Origin: Caryophanales bacterium UBA5364
Lineage (GTDB): Bacteria; Bacillota_I; Bacilli_A; RF39; UBA660
Assembly: GCA_002410935.1 (NCBI GenBank)
Contig: DHPM01000007.1
Span: 12,326-76,325, forward strand
Direction of reading: 5' to 3'
DNA length: 64,000 bases
The position numbers and the translations under genes were made by a program. Of this stretch, positions 18,390 to 28,180 are shown piece by piece. Numbering within the stretch: the stretch's first letter is position 1; every line of letters begins with the position of its first letter. The notes below the pieces were generated by a model. The model searched no databases. It saw only the letters and a program-made list of their open reading frames with translations, and was not told the DNA's origin.

Positions 18390-18490
18390 AATAAACTCTC
18401 CTTTCATCATTTTATTATATTCAAATAGTTATTTATGGTGCTGGGAATATAGTCGCAAGTTATGTTATAATATTACTAGGCGGTGATAAA

Positions 18491-18694
18491 ATGGATCAAT
18501 CAATTAAAAAAAGCACAGCTGAAGATTATGAGAATGAATATTCCAAAGAAAATATTATTAATGAAAAAGTAATTAAAGTCACACACGATGCTGATTCGGA
18601 TCATAATATCGTTAAAACAGTTAAAGAAGTAACTTACAAAAATGGCGAAACGGTAAAAGAGATTGAAAAAGAATATTTCAAAAAAGAAGAATAA
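18491..18694 (+). CDS. Small hypothetical protein, 67 aa
   Basis: Highly charged, probably soluble protein with a beta-rich middle (VIKVTHDADSDHNIVKTVKE) and a lysine/glutamate-rich end. No membrane segment, cysteine or recognised motif. A GGCGGTGA ribosome site precedes the ATG, a TATAAT (about 18467) suggests its own promoter, and a strong terminator follows, so it looks like a real monocistronic gene. Function unknown. Confidence 0.7.
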   Translation: MDQSIKKSTAEDYENEYSKENIINEKVIKVTHDADSDHNIVKTVKEVTYKNGETVKEIEKEYFKKEE

Positions 18695-18698
18695 TAGT

Positions 18699-18727
18699 AA
18701 AAGGGATTGATATACCAATCCCTTTTT
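18699..18727 (+). terminator. Terminator after the 67-aa gene
   Basis: AAGGGATTG / CAATCCCTT with a short loop and T-run. Confidence 0.88.
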
Positions 18728-18757
18728 TATGGTATAATACATAAAGGTGGTGATCTT

Positions 18758-18973
18758 ATGTCCGAAGAAAACATTGATAAAGCGATTACAGGAGCAACTT
18801 CTAATATTGATCTTGAGTATGTCGATTCATTAAGCAAAGAAGAATTAGGTCTTCTAAAAGAAGCTTTAAGAAGAGGTCGTAAATCAGAGAGTTTATTATA
18901 TAATATAGTAAAACTATATGCCAATAAAAAAGATATGAAAGAAGAGAAAAAAAGCGATGGTAGTAAAAAGTAA
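18758..18973 (+). CDS. Probable Fic antitoxin (VbhA-like), 71 aa
   Basis: 71-aa protein from ATG 18758, with a TATAAT at 18733 and AAAGGTGGTGAT ribosome site. A helix (IDKAITGATSNIDLEYVDSL) is followed by SKEELGLLKEALRRG and a lysine-rich tail. Length, helix pattern and position fit the separate antitoxins of class I Fic enzymes. The canonical inhibitory motif S/T-x3-E-G/N is not cleanly present; the closest is SNIDLEY or SLSKEE. It overlaps the fic gene by 17 bases, which strongly suggests a toxin-antitoxin pair. Confidence 0.62.
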   Translation: MSEENIDKAITGATSNIDLEYVDSLSKEELGLLKEALRRGRKSESLLYNIVKLYANKKDMKEEKKSDGSKK

Positions 18974-19619
18974 TTATGATGATGCTTATAGTGAGCAATC
19001 TATATATTGTTATCCTAATACAGACGTTTTAATGAATAGTAGAAATATCAAGGATCCAGAGGTTTTAAACAGTGTTGAGAGAATGATATCAACTTATAAT
19101 TTATCTCATTTACAAGTAGAACCAATTAAAGGTAAATTTGATATTGAACATTATTTTAAAATACATAAGTATTTATTTAATGATTTGTATCCGTTTGCTG
19201 GTAAAATCAGGTTGGAAAACATGACTAAAGGTTCAACCCCTTTTTGTAGGCCAGACTATATCCATTACTATTTATCTAAAACATTAGAAAAATTAAACAA
19301 TGATATTACTAAAGTAAGTAATGAAGATGAAATGTTTGAAGTGCTTGCTTATTATTATAGTGAAATAAATGTTATTCATCCTTTTAGAGAAGGTAATGGT
19401 CGAACTCAAAGAGAATTCTTTAGAGAATTTGTCGATGCTAAATGTAATAATTATGAGTTTGGAAATTATAAAATCGATTATAATTTATTAAATCCTGATG
19501 GTAAAAAATATTTAATGAATGGAAGTATTATTTCAGCTGCGACTGGAGATACAACTTTATTAAAAGAATTTTTAAAACAAACGATAGTTAATACTAAGGT
19601 TCAAAGCCTTAAAAGATAA
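18957..19619 (+). CDS. Fic domain protein (AMP-transferase type)
   Basis: 220-aa protein with the full Fic motif HPFREGNGRTQREF at about residues 141-154 (catalytic histidine, phosphate-binding GNGR) and the upstream flap region PFAGKIR. Fic enzymes transfer AMP or other nucleotide moieties to target proteins. No internal N-terminal inhibitory helix is apparent, in line with class I, where inhibition comes from the small upstream partner that this gene overlaps. A terminator follows, so the pair is an isolated cassette. The target is unknown. Confidence 0.9.
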   Translation: MVVKSNYDDAYSEQSIYCYPNTDVLMNSRNIKDPEVLNSVERMISTYNLSHLQVEPIKGKFDIEHYFKIHKYLFNDLYPFAGKIRLENMTKGSTPFCRPDYIHYYLSKTLEKLNNDITKVSNEDEMFEVLAYYYSEINVIHPFREGNGRTQREFFREFVDAKCNNYEFGNYKIDYNLLNPDGKKYLMNGSIISAATGDTTLLKEFLKQTIVNTKVQSLKR

Positions 19620-19620
19620 A

Positions 19621-19647
19621 AAACACTCTTATCATAAGAGTGTTTTT
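19621..19647 (+). terminator. Terminator after fic
   Basis: AAACACTCTT / AAGAGTGTTT stem followed by T-run, two bases after the fic stop codon. Confidence 0.88.
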
Positions 19648-19672
19648 ATGTTATGATTATATAGGTGATAGT

Positions 19673-21748
19673 ATGAACTTAGAAACATTAAACAACAAAC
19701 AACTTGAAGCAGTTAAAGTATTAGATGGACCATTACTTATTTTAGCAGGTGCCGGTAGTGGTAAAACTCGTGTTTTAACTACTCGTGTTGCTTATTTAAT
19801 AGAACAAGGTGTTAATCCCGAACAGATTTTAGCTATAACGTTTACAAATAAAGCAGCTAAAGAAATGAAAGATCGCATTATCAAAATGCTAGGGCCAGTG
19901 GCTTATCAAATTCAAATTTCAACATTTCATTCTTTTGGATTAAAAATCATTAAATACCATCATGATTTATTAGGATATAAAAAGAATTTTACAATCTTAG
20001 ATAGTGAAGATTCGATAACCGTTATTAAAAAAATATTAAAAAGTATGGATTTAGATCCTAAAATATATCATCCAAAAGCAATTAAATCTCAAATAAGTGG
20101 AGCAAAGAATGAATTATTGAACCCTGAAGAATATTCTAAATTTGCTAATACGGAATATGAAAAGATTGTTTTAAAAGTATATAAAGCTTATCAAAATAAA
20201 TTAGTTATTAATAATTCACTAGATTTTGATGATTTATTAATGTTACCGATCGTTTTATTTAATCAAAATAAAGATGTGTTAAAAATATATCAGGAACAAT
20301 TTAAATATGTTTTAATCGATGAATACCAAGATACTAATGAAGCACAATATGTATTAACTAAAATGATATCAGCTAAATATAAAAACATTTGCGTAGTAGG
20401 AGATCCAGATCAAAGTATTTATGCTTTTAGAGGGTCAAATTATCGTAATATTCTTAATTTTGAAAAAGATTATAAAAATGCTAAAACAATTATGTTAGAA
20501 GAAAATTATCGTTCAACTAAGAATATATTAAATGTTGCTAATAGTGTTATTAAAAACAATGGTTCAAGAAAAGAAAAAAATCTATGGACCGATAATGAAG
20601 ATGGGGATAAGATTATATACCATCGTTCAGAAAATGAAAAAGATGAAGCTTTTTATGTTATGTCTCAAATAAAAAAAATAATGAATCAATCACCATTAAG
20701 TGAAATCGCAATTTTGTATCGTACTAATGCTCAATCAAGAAATATGGAAGAAGCCTTATTGAGGGAAAATATACCTTATAAAGTAATTGGTAGTTTCTAT
20801 TTCTATAAACGAAAAGAAATAAAAGATTTAATATCATACTTGAAGCTTATTTATAATCAAGACGATGATATCAGTCTAACAAGAATTATAAATGTTCCCA
20901 AAAGAGGTATTGGATTAAAATCAATTGAAAATTTAGTTCAAAAGGCTAATGATGAAGGAAAAAGTATGTATGAGGCCATTGATAATGGTAAAGAATTAGC
21001 TTTTAGACAAATAATTGAAGAATTAATTAAGATGCAAGATAGTTGTTCATTAACTGAATTAGTTGATCTAATTCTTGAAAAAACAGGTATTAGAAATGAA
21101 TTAATTGCTGAAAATACACTTGATGCAGAAGTAAGATTAGAAAACTTAGAAGAATTCAAATCAATTACGAAGAACTTTGAGGAAAAAAATGGTATAATAT
21201 CATTAGAAGAATTTCTAAATGAGATAAGTTTAGTTTCAGATATTGAAGAACATAAAAATAATAATGAAGTAGTAACATTAATGACTGTTCATTCTGCTAA
21301 AGGATTAGAGTTTAATAACGTATTTGTTATTGGGATGGAAGATGGAATATTTCCTCATGCTAATGCATTCCAAGATCCTTCTCAGTTAGAAGAAGAACGT
21401 CGACTTTGTTATGTTGCTATTACCCGTGCTAGAAAAAAACTTTGGTTAGTTAATGCTAAACGAAGAATGCTATACGGAATGGAAAATGCTAATGTTGAAA
21501 GTCGATTTATTAAAGAAATTGATGGACAATATTTAGATAAAGATATTGTTGCTGAAGAAACAAGAATTATTAAGACCAATATGATTGATGCATCAATTGA
21601 TTATAGTATAAGCGATAAAGTAGTTCATAATAAATATGGTGTAGGTGTTATTGTTAATATTGAAAAATCAATTTTAACGATTGCTTTTAATCATCCACAT
21701 GGAATTAAGATGATTATTAAAGGCCATAAAAGTATTAGAAAGGTGTAG
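19673..21748 (+). CDS. pcrA: ATP-dependent DNA helicase PcrA/UvrD
   Basis: SF1 3'-5' helicase for repair and replication-restart. ATG 19673 is preferred, with ATAGGTGAT before it, giving 691 aa. Motifs in order: GAGSGKTRVL (Walker A), ISTFHSFG, LIDEYQDTNEAQ (motif II), VVGDPDQSIYAFRGS (III), EENYRST (IV), MTVHSAKGLEF (V), YVAITRARKKLWL (VI). The end (DKVVHNKYGVGVIVNI) is the C-terminal Tudor-like domain of Gram-positive PcrA. LigA lies two genes downstream, as often seen. Confidence 0.96.
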   Translation: MNLETLNNKQLEAVKVLDGPLLILAGAGSGKTRVLTTRVAYLIEQGVNPEQILAITFTNKAAKEMKDRIIKMLGPVAYQIQISTFHSFGLKIIKYHHDLLGYKKNFTILDSEDSITVIKKILKSMDLDPKIYHPKAIKSQISGAKNELLNPEEYSKFANTEYEKIVLKVYKAYQNKLVINNSLDFDDLLMLPIVLFNQNKDVLKIYQEQFKYVLIDEYQDTNEAQYVLTKMISAKYKNICVVGDPDQSIYAFRGSNYRNILNFEKDYKNAKTIMLEENYRSTKNILNVANSVIKNNGSRKEKNLWTDNEDGDKIIYHRSENEKDEAFYVMSQIKKIMNQSPLSEIAILYRTNAQSRNMEEALLRENIPYKVIGSFYFYKRKEIKDLISYLKLIYNQDDDISLTRIINVPKRGIGLKSIENLVQKANDEGKSMYEAIDNGKELAFRQIIEELIKMQDSCSLTELVDLILEKTGIRNELIAENTLDAEVRLENLEEFKSITKNFEEKNGIISLEEFLNEISLVSDIEEHKNNNEVVTLMTVHSAKGLEFNNVFVIGMEDGIFPHANAFQDPSQLEEERRLCYVAITRARKKLWLVNAKRRMLYGMENANVESRFIKEIDGQYLDKDIVAEETRIIKTNMIDASIDYSISDKVVHNKYGVGVIVNIEKSILTIAFNHPHGIKMIIKGHKSIRKV

Positions 21749-21754
21749 ATAATT

Positions 21755-21910
21755 ATGAAAGATTTTTTTGTCAAATTGGAAGAAACGTTTGAACCAGTAA
21801 GGGAATTTATTATCAGCAATCATGGAACTATTAAAATAATATTTTGGATACTTTTAGTTGTGGTAGTGTGCTTTAACATAACTAAAAATGCCATAGATAA
21901 GTATAAGTAA
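21755..21910 (+). CDS. 51-aa single-pass membrane peptide
   Basis: Short ORF between pcrA and galU, 6 bases after the pcrA stop and 1 base before the galU start. An AAAGGTG ribosome site overlaps the end of pcrA. The first 25 residues are polar and charged; residues 27-43 form one hydrophobic helix (IKIIFWILLVVVVCFNI), then a short basic tail (KNAIDKYK). Tight packing on both sides argues that it is translated. Function unknown. Confidence 0.65.
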   Translation: MKDFFVKLEETFEPVREFIISNHGTIKIIFWILLVVVVCFNITKNAIDKYK

Positions 21911-21911
21911 A

Positions 21912-22772
21912 ATGAAAAAGATTAGAAAAGCAGTTATTCCCGTTGCTGGTATGGGAACAAGATTTCTTCCAATAACTAAATCAGTTCCAAAAGAAATGTT
22001 ACCAATTGTTGATAGGCCAACTTTAGATTATATTATTGATGAAGCCGTGGCTAGTGGTATCGAAGAGATATTATTAATTACTAGTCCATATAAAAAGGTA
22101 ATTGAAGATTATTATGATGAACATTATGAACTAGAAAGTCGCTTAGAAAAATCAGGAAAGTTAGAACAACTAGAATTAGTTAGAGGTATATCTAAGAAAG
22201 TTAGTATTTTTTATCGTAGGCAAGGTGAACCAATGGGGAGTGGTCATGCTATTAATTTAGCCCGCAACTTTATTGGTGATGAACCATTTGCTGTTTTATA
22301 CGGTGACGATTTAATGAAATACGATAAACCAGTTTTAAAACAATTAATTGAAGTATATGAAAAATATGATTGTAATGTTATTGGTGTCAGTGAAGTGCCT
22401 AGAGAACTAGTAAATAAATATGGTATTATTGAATTTGAAGATAAAGACACTGGTAAGATTAAGACAATTGTTGAAAAACCAAGTATTGATAGTGCACCAT
22501 CTAATATCGCTGGCTTAGGAAGATATATTGTTAAAAGTGATATTTTTGATATTCTAGATGATTTAAAACCTGGTGTTGGTAATGAAGTACAATTTACTGA
22601 TGCTATGAAAGAGTTAATGAATAGTCAAGACTTTTATGTATGCCAGTATGAGGGTACTTATTATGATACTGGTAGTAAATTAGGTTATATGAAAGCTAAT
22701 ATTGATTTTGGTTTAGAACACCAAGAATTAAAAGACGGATTAAAAGTGTTTATAAATGAAAAGAATAACTAG
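21912..22772 (+). CDS. galU: UTP-glucose-1-phosphate uridylyltransferase
   Basis: Makes UDP-glucose from UTP and glucose-1-phosphate. 286 aa, beginning KAVIPVAGMGTRFLPITK (nucleotide-binding loop) followed by SVPKEMLPIVDRP; also MGSGHAI, LYGDDLM and VEKPS, all GalU features. UDP-glucose is the expected donor for both the glucan synthase at 6.6-14.2 kb and the lipid glucosyltransferase at 43.8 kb, so this host gene probably feeds both. Confidence 0.96.
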   Translation: MKKIRKAVIPVAGMGTRFLPITKSVPKEMLPIVDRPTLDYIIDEAVASGIEEILLITSPYKKVIEDYYDEHYELESRLEKSGKLEQLELVRGISKKVSIFYRRQGEPMGSGHAINLARNFIGDEPFAVLYGDDLMKYDKPVLKQLIEVYEKYDCNVIGVSEVPRELVNKYGIIEFEDKDTGKIKTIVEKPSIDSAPSNIAGLGRYIVKSDIFDILDDLKPGVGNEVQFTDAMKELMNSQDFYVCQYEGTYYDTGSKLGYMKANIDFGLEHQELKDGLKVFINEKNN

Positions 22773-22787
22773 AAGTTATTCTTTTTT
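22760..22787 (+). terminator. Terminator after galU
   Basis: AAGAATAACT / AGTTATTCTT, 3-base loop and T-run, overlapping the end of galU. Confidence 0.85.
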
Positions 22788-22789
22788 AG

Positions 22790-24805
<2,016 letters not shown>

Positions 24806-24808
<3 letters not shown>

Positions 24809-24830
24809 AAACAAGCATTGCTTGTTTTTT
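24806..24830 (+). terminator. Terminator after ligA
   Basis: AAACAAGC / GCTTGTTT with a 3-base loop and T-run; it ends at the converging metallophosphoesterase gene. Confidence 0.82.
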
Positions 24831-25686
24831 ATTTATTAGTTATACGATAAAAATTAAATGATGGTTTATTAAAAAATCTAAATTTAATTACTGAGGTTCC
24901 TAAACCATTTGAAATGTATAAATCAGTATTATTTAATTTATAATATTCACTATAATATTTTCTTGCCCCATAAGGAGTATATATCTTTTTTATAAAAGGC
25001 AATCTGACTTGACCATTATGAGAGTGACCTGATAATATCAAATCAAATTTTTCATAATCTATTTTTTCAATAAAATCTGGTTCATGAATTAATAAGATAT
25101 TATATATAAATTTATCTTCAGTGGTTTCTAAATACTCTTTCATTGGTTTTACTTTATCATTAATAGTTAAATTACCATATGAATTAGTGCTTATTCCAGC
25201 AACAAAAATAGCTTCATTTTTTTCGTTGTAAATAACATCGTGTTTGTCATTTAAAATAATAAAATCACTATTTTTCATTACTTTATTAAATTCTTTTGGA
25301 TGATCATAATCATGATTACCATTAATAGCATACTTATTAATTTTAACCTTAATTTTAGATAAGACTTCAATTAATTCTTGGATATATTTATCATTAATAT
25401 TTTCATCTGAGAATAAATCACCAGTAAAAAAGACGATATCTGGTTTTAATAAGTTAATTTTACGAACTAAGTTTTCTAACTCACGTTTATAAATTATACT
25501 ACCATAATGAATATCTGAGATATGAACAACTTTTAAACCATGATATGAATCAGTTATTTTATCATTAACAATCTTATATTCTTTTATTACTAATCCTTTA
25601 GTTGAAACAAAACGACTATATAATAATGTTCCTGTAATAATTAATAAAAAAAGAATGACATAAATAATTATCTTTATCTTAGGCAT
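24829..25686 (-). CDS. Membrane-anchored metallophosphoesterase (YkuE-like)
   Basis: 285-aa calcineurin-like phosphoesterase. An N-terminal hydrophobic helix (IIYVILFLLIITGTLLY, residues 6-22) anchors it with the catalytic part outside. Metal-binding motifs are in order: VHISDIHYGS, FFTGDLFSDE, INGNHDY, LLIHEPDF, GHSHNGQVRLP. Relatives act on lipid-linked or nucleotide phosphates, but the substrate here cannot be read from sequence. It converges with ligA. Confidence 0.87.
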   Translation of the reverse strand: MPKIKIIIYVILFLLIITGTLLYSRFVSTKGLVIKEYKIVNDKITDSYHGLKVVHISDIHYGSIIYKRELENLVRKINLLKPDIVFFTGDLFSDENINDKYIQELIEVLSKIKVKINKYAINGNHDYDHPKEFNKVMKNSDFIILNDKHDVIYNEKNEAIFVAGISTNSYGNLTINDKVKPMKEYLETTEDKFIYNILLIHEPDFIEKIDYEKFDLILSGHSHNGQVRLPFIKKIYTPYGARKYYSEYYKLNNTDLYISNGLGTSVIKFRFFNKPSFNFYRITNK

Positions 25687-25735
25687 AACATCACCATATA
25701 TATTTTATCATAAATAAAAAAAAAGACTAGTGTCT

Positions 25736-26440
25736 TCACCCAAATATTAATACAAATACTTGTAAAGACATCAATAGTCCATTATGTATAAAATGTAATC
25801 CAATTGGAACAAAAATATTTTTACTTTTAGTTAGTACATAAGCAAATATAATACCTGGTGTAGAATAAGGTACTAAGTATAATAAGTCATATACTGTTTC
25901 ATATGTTCCTACAATATGCATTAAACCAAATACTAAACCTGATGAGATAATGAATAACCAATCATTTTTAAACATATATCTAAAAGAAAGTCTAAACGTA
26001 AGTTCTTCAAGAAATGGTGCTAAAAAGACAGCGCTAATAAATGTATAAATTGGGACACTCTCAAATAAATCCTTAACTGCTTCCTCATTCCCAGCTATTG
26101 AACCAGGTCTAATTAATAAAATAATAAAATTACTTAACATCATAATCCCAAGGGCTAAAAACCAATATTTAAGATATTTCTTAAAATATTCTTGGTGATT
26201 TTGTTTTAAATCAAGCCAATTACTTTTTAATGTTTTGCGATAAATAAAAACAAGTATAAAAATTAGAACTACGGTAAAGAAAAATGAATACCAAACAATA
26301 AATGTTTGTGATAAATTCTCTATATCAATATCTAGTAATACTAATGGTAAACCTTGTAATTGAGTAAACACAAAATATAGTATAATGGCACTAAATCCAA
26401 TAAAAAAATTCTTTACTCTTTCTGGTTGTTTTATTTTCAA
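25736..26440 (-). CDS. CPBP-family intramembrane glutamic protease
   Basis: Polytopic protein of about 234 aa. Start TTG 26440 is chosen because GGAGATGA lies 9 bases before it and the upstream ATG 26455 sits directly on a TATAAT-like -10 box. The CAAX/CPBP motifs are visible: FLEELTFRLSF (EExxxR), FGLMHIV and GLHFIHNGLL. Bacterial members process or degrade membrane peptides or act in bacteriocin immunity; this target is unknown. Confidence 0.85.
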   Translation of the reverse strand: MKIKQPERVKNFFIGFSAIILYFVFTQLQGLPLVLLDIDIENLSQTFIVWYSFFFTVVLIFILVFIYRKTLKSNWLDLKQNHQEYFKKYLKYWFLALGIMMLSNFIILLIRPGSIAGNEEAVKDLFESVPIYTFISAVFLAPFLEELTFRLSFRYMFKNDWLFIISSGLVFGLMHIVGTYETVYDLLYLVPYSTPGIIFAYVLTKSKNIFVPIGLHFIHNGLLMSLQVFVLIFG

Positions 26441-26485
26441 TATTATCATCTCCATTAATATTATATCAAAAAAAATGAAAAAAAG

Positions 26486-26514
26486 TGTTAAAAAGATAGT
26501 TTTTATGATATAAT
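26486..26514 (+). promoter_or_regulatory. Probable rimP operon promoter
   Basis: TATAAT at 26509-26514 with TGTTAA 17 bases upstream as a weak -35. It lies before the leader hairpin of the rimP-nusA-infB operon. Confidence 0.5.
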
Positions 26515-26528
26515 ACCTTTAGTTGCAG

Positions 26529-26552
26529 AAGAGTGGGAGTTCCCACTCTTTA
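26529..26552 (+). promoter_or_regulatory. Leader hairpin of rimP-nusA operon
   Basis: Perfect inverted repeat AAGAGTGGGA / TCCCACTCTT followed by TAATT, 17 bases before the rimP ATG. Similar G-C-rich hairpins precede rimP in many Firmicutes (from memory). A T-rich tail is nearly absent, so it is more likely a leader structure or weak attenuator than a full terminator. Confidence 0.55.
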
Positions 26553-26569
26553 ATTCATAGGAGGTTAAA

Positions 26570-26824
26570 ATGAGAATAGAAGATCAAGTAAGAGATTTAA
26601 TCGAAGATATTATTGTAAAAAATGATTATAAGCTTGATGATGTTTTATATACTAAAGAAGGTAATATGTACAATCTTGCTGTTGTTATTGATAAAGAAGG
26701 ATACATTGATGTTGAAGACTGCGTTAAGGTCAGTAATTTAATTAATCCAATTTTAGATAAAGCTAATTTAATAGAAGATAGTTATGTTTTGGATGTATGT
26801 TCTAGAGAAAAGGGTGGTGAATAA
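26570..26824 (+). CDS. rimP: RimP, shortened to its N-terminal domain
   Basis: Ribosome maturation factor for the 30S subunit. Only 84 aa are encoded; full RimP is about 150. The N-terminal alpha/beta domain is recognisable (GYIDVEDCVKVSNLINPILD, then EDSYVLDV), but where the family continues with SSPG and an SH3-like C-terminal domain, this protein ends in CSREKGGE. nusA starts one base after the stop codon region, so no room remains for the missing half. The shortening thus looks stable, not a recent frameshift. Strong AGGAGG ribosome site. Confidence 0.85.
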   Translation: MRIEDQVRDLIEDIIVKNDYKLDDVLYTKEGNMYNLAVVIDKEGYIDVEDCVKVSNLINPILDKANLIEDSYVLDVCSREKGGE

Positions 26825-26825
26825 A

Positions 26826-27890
26826 ATGAATAATAAAGAATTTTTAAATGCGGTTGACCTTTTAGAAAAAGAAAAAGGAATCGATCGTGAAACTATTTTT
26901 GAGGCTATGGAATTAGCGCTTTCAAGCGCATATAAAAAGCACTTTAATTCATTATCTAATGTTCGAGTTGATATCAATAAAGAATTAGGAGATATTAAAG
27001 TTTATTCTTTTAAAACAGTTGTTGAAGAAATTGAAGATGAACGTGTTGAATTAACTTTAGATGAAGCAAGAAAAATTGTTCCAGATATTGAAATAGGCGA
27101 AACAATTGAAGAAGAAGTAACTACTAGTGATTTTGGTAGAGTTGCTGCTTCAACTGCAAAACAAGTTGTTGTCCAAAAGATTAGAGAAGCAGAACGTAAT
27201 AATATTATTTCTGAGTATGAGGATAAACAAGAAGAAATGGTTTCAGGTACTGTTTCAATGGAGGATGTCCGCAACTACTATATTGATTTAGGGAAAACAC
27301 AAGGTATTTTACCTAAAACAGAAATAATTCCTGGTGAAGAAATTAAAATGGGTTCTAATATTAAAGTTTATATTTCGAAAGTAGAAAATAATCCTAAGGG
27401 ACCACTAATTTTACTTTCTAGAAGTCATTACGGATTTGTTAAAAGATTATTTGAATTAGAGATTCCTGAAATTAATGATGGTACTATTTTAGTTTATAGT
27501 GTAGCTAGAGAAGCTGGTAATAGAACTAAAATAGCAGTATTCTCAGAAAACTCTAATGTTGATGCTGTAGGATCATGTATTGGCGAAAAGGGAATGAGAA
27601 TTAATCAAATTCTTAAAGAGGTAAGTAATGAAAAAATAGATGTTATTGCATATGATAACGATCCTGAAAAGTTTATTGAAAATGCTTTAAGTCCAGCTAA
27701 GAATGTTAGAGTCTTTATTACTGATGAAAAGAAAAGAGAAGCATTAGTTATTGTTGACAATGATAATTTATCTTTAGCAATTGGTAAAAAAGGATTAAAT
27801 GTTCGTTTAGCAGCAAGATTAACACATTTTAAAATAGATGTTAAAACATATGAACAAGCTAAAGAAGAAGGCATTAATATAATTGAATAG
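26826..27890 (+). CDS. nusA: Transcription termination/antitermination factor NusA
   Basis: 354 aa from ATG 26826. N-terminal RNA-polymerase-binding domain (FLNAVDLLEKEKGIDRETIF), S1 domain around residues 135-200 (VSGTVSMEDVRNYYIDLG), and two KH domains (AVGSCIGEKGMRINQIL and LAIGKKGLNVRLAARLT). It lacks the acidic C-terminal repeats of proteobacteria, normal for Firmicutes. It follows rimP directly and precedes rnpM, the standard order. Confidence 0.96.
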   Translation: MNNKEFLNAVDLLEKEKGIDRETIFEAMELALSSAYKKHFNSLSNVRVDINKELGDIKVYSFKTVVEEIEDERVELTLDEARKIVPDIEIGETIEEEVTTSDFGRVAASTAKQVVVQKIREAERNNIISEYEDKQEEMVSGTVSMEDVRNYYIDLGKTQGILPKTEIIPGEEIKMGSNIKVYISKVENNPKGPLILLSRSHYGFVKRLFELEIPEINDGTILVYSVAREAGNRTKIAVFSENSNVDAVGSCIGEKGMRINQILKEVSNEKIDVIAYDNDPEKFIENALSPAKNVRVFITDEKKREALVIVDNDNLSLAIGKKGLNVRLAARLTHFKIDVKTYEQAKEEGINIIE

Positions 27891-27901
27891 GGAGGTGCTA
27901 C

Positions 27902-28162
27902 ATGAAAACTAAAAAAATTCCTATGCGTAGTTGTGTTGTAACAAGAGAAAAGTTACCTAAATACGAACTACTGAGAGTCGTTAGAACACCTGAAGGCAAT
28001 GTTATAATTGATGAAACAGGTAAGGCTAATGGTCATGGAGCATATCTAAAAAGAGACTTAGAAATAATAGAAAAAGCAATTAAGCATAAAATATTAGAGA
28101 GACATTTAGAATGTGATATTCCTGATCAAATCTACGATGAAATGAAACAAATGATAAAATAA
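27902..28162 (+). CDS. rnpM: YlxR/RnpM RNA-binding protein
   Basis: 86-aa protein with the family start KIPMRSCVVTREKLPKYELL and VIIDETGKANGHGAYLKRD. YlxR has been described as a regulator of RNase P (RnpM). GGGAGGTG precedes the ATG. The ylxQ (L7Ae-like) gene that commonly follows is absent here and infB comes next. Confidence 0.92.
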   Translation: MKTKKIPMRSCVVTREKLPKYELLRVVRTPEGNVIIDETGKANGHGAYLKRDLEIIEKAIKHKILERHLECDIPDQIYDEMKQMIK

Positions 28163-28180
28163 GAAAAGAGGTGTGTATTT

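Noticed and set aside
18411-18490. Possible TPP riboswitch upstream of the ThiY-like gene
   Set aside because: The 80 bases show no TPP core elements and are too short for the fold; the importer substrate is therefore left open.
26440-26455. ATG 26455 as start of the CPBP protease
   Set aside because: It lies on a -10-like box with no ribosome site before it; TTG 26440 has GGAGATGA at the right distance.
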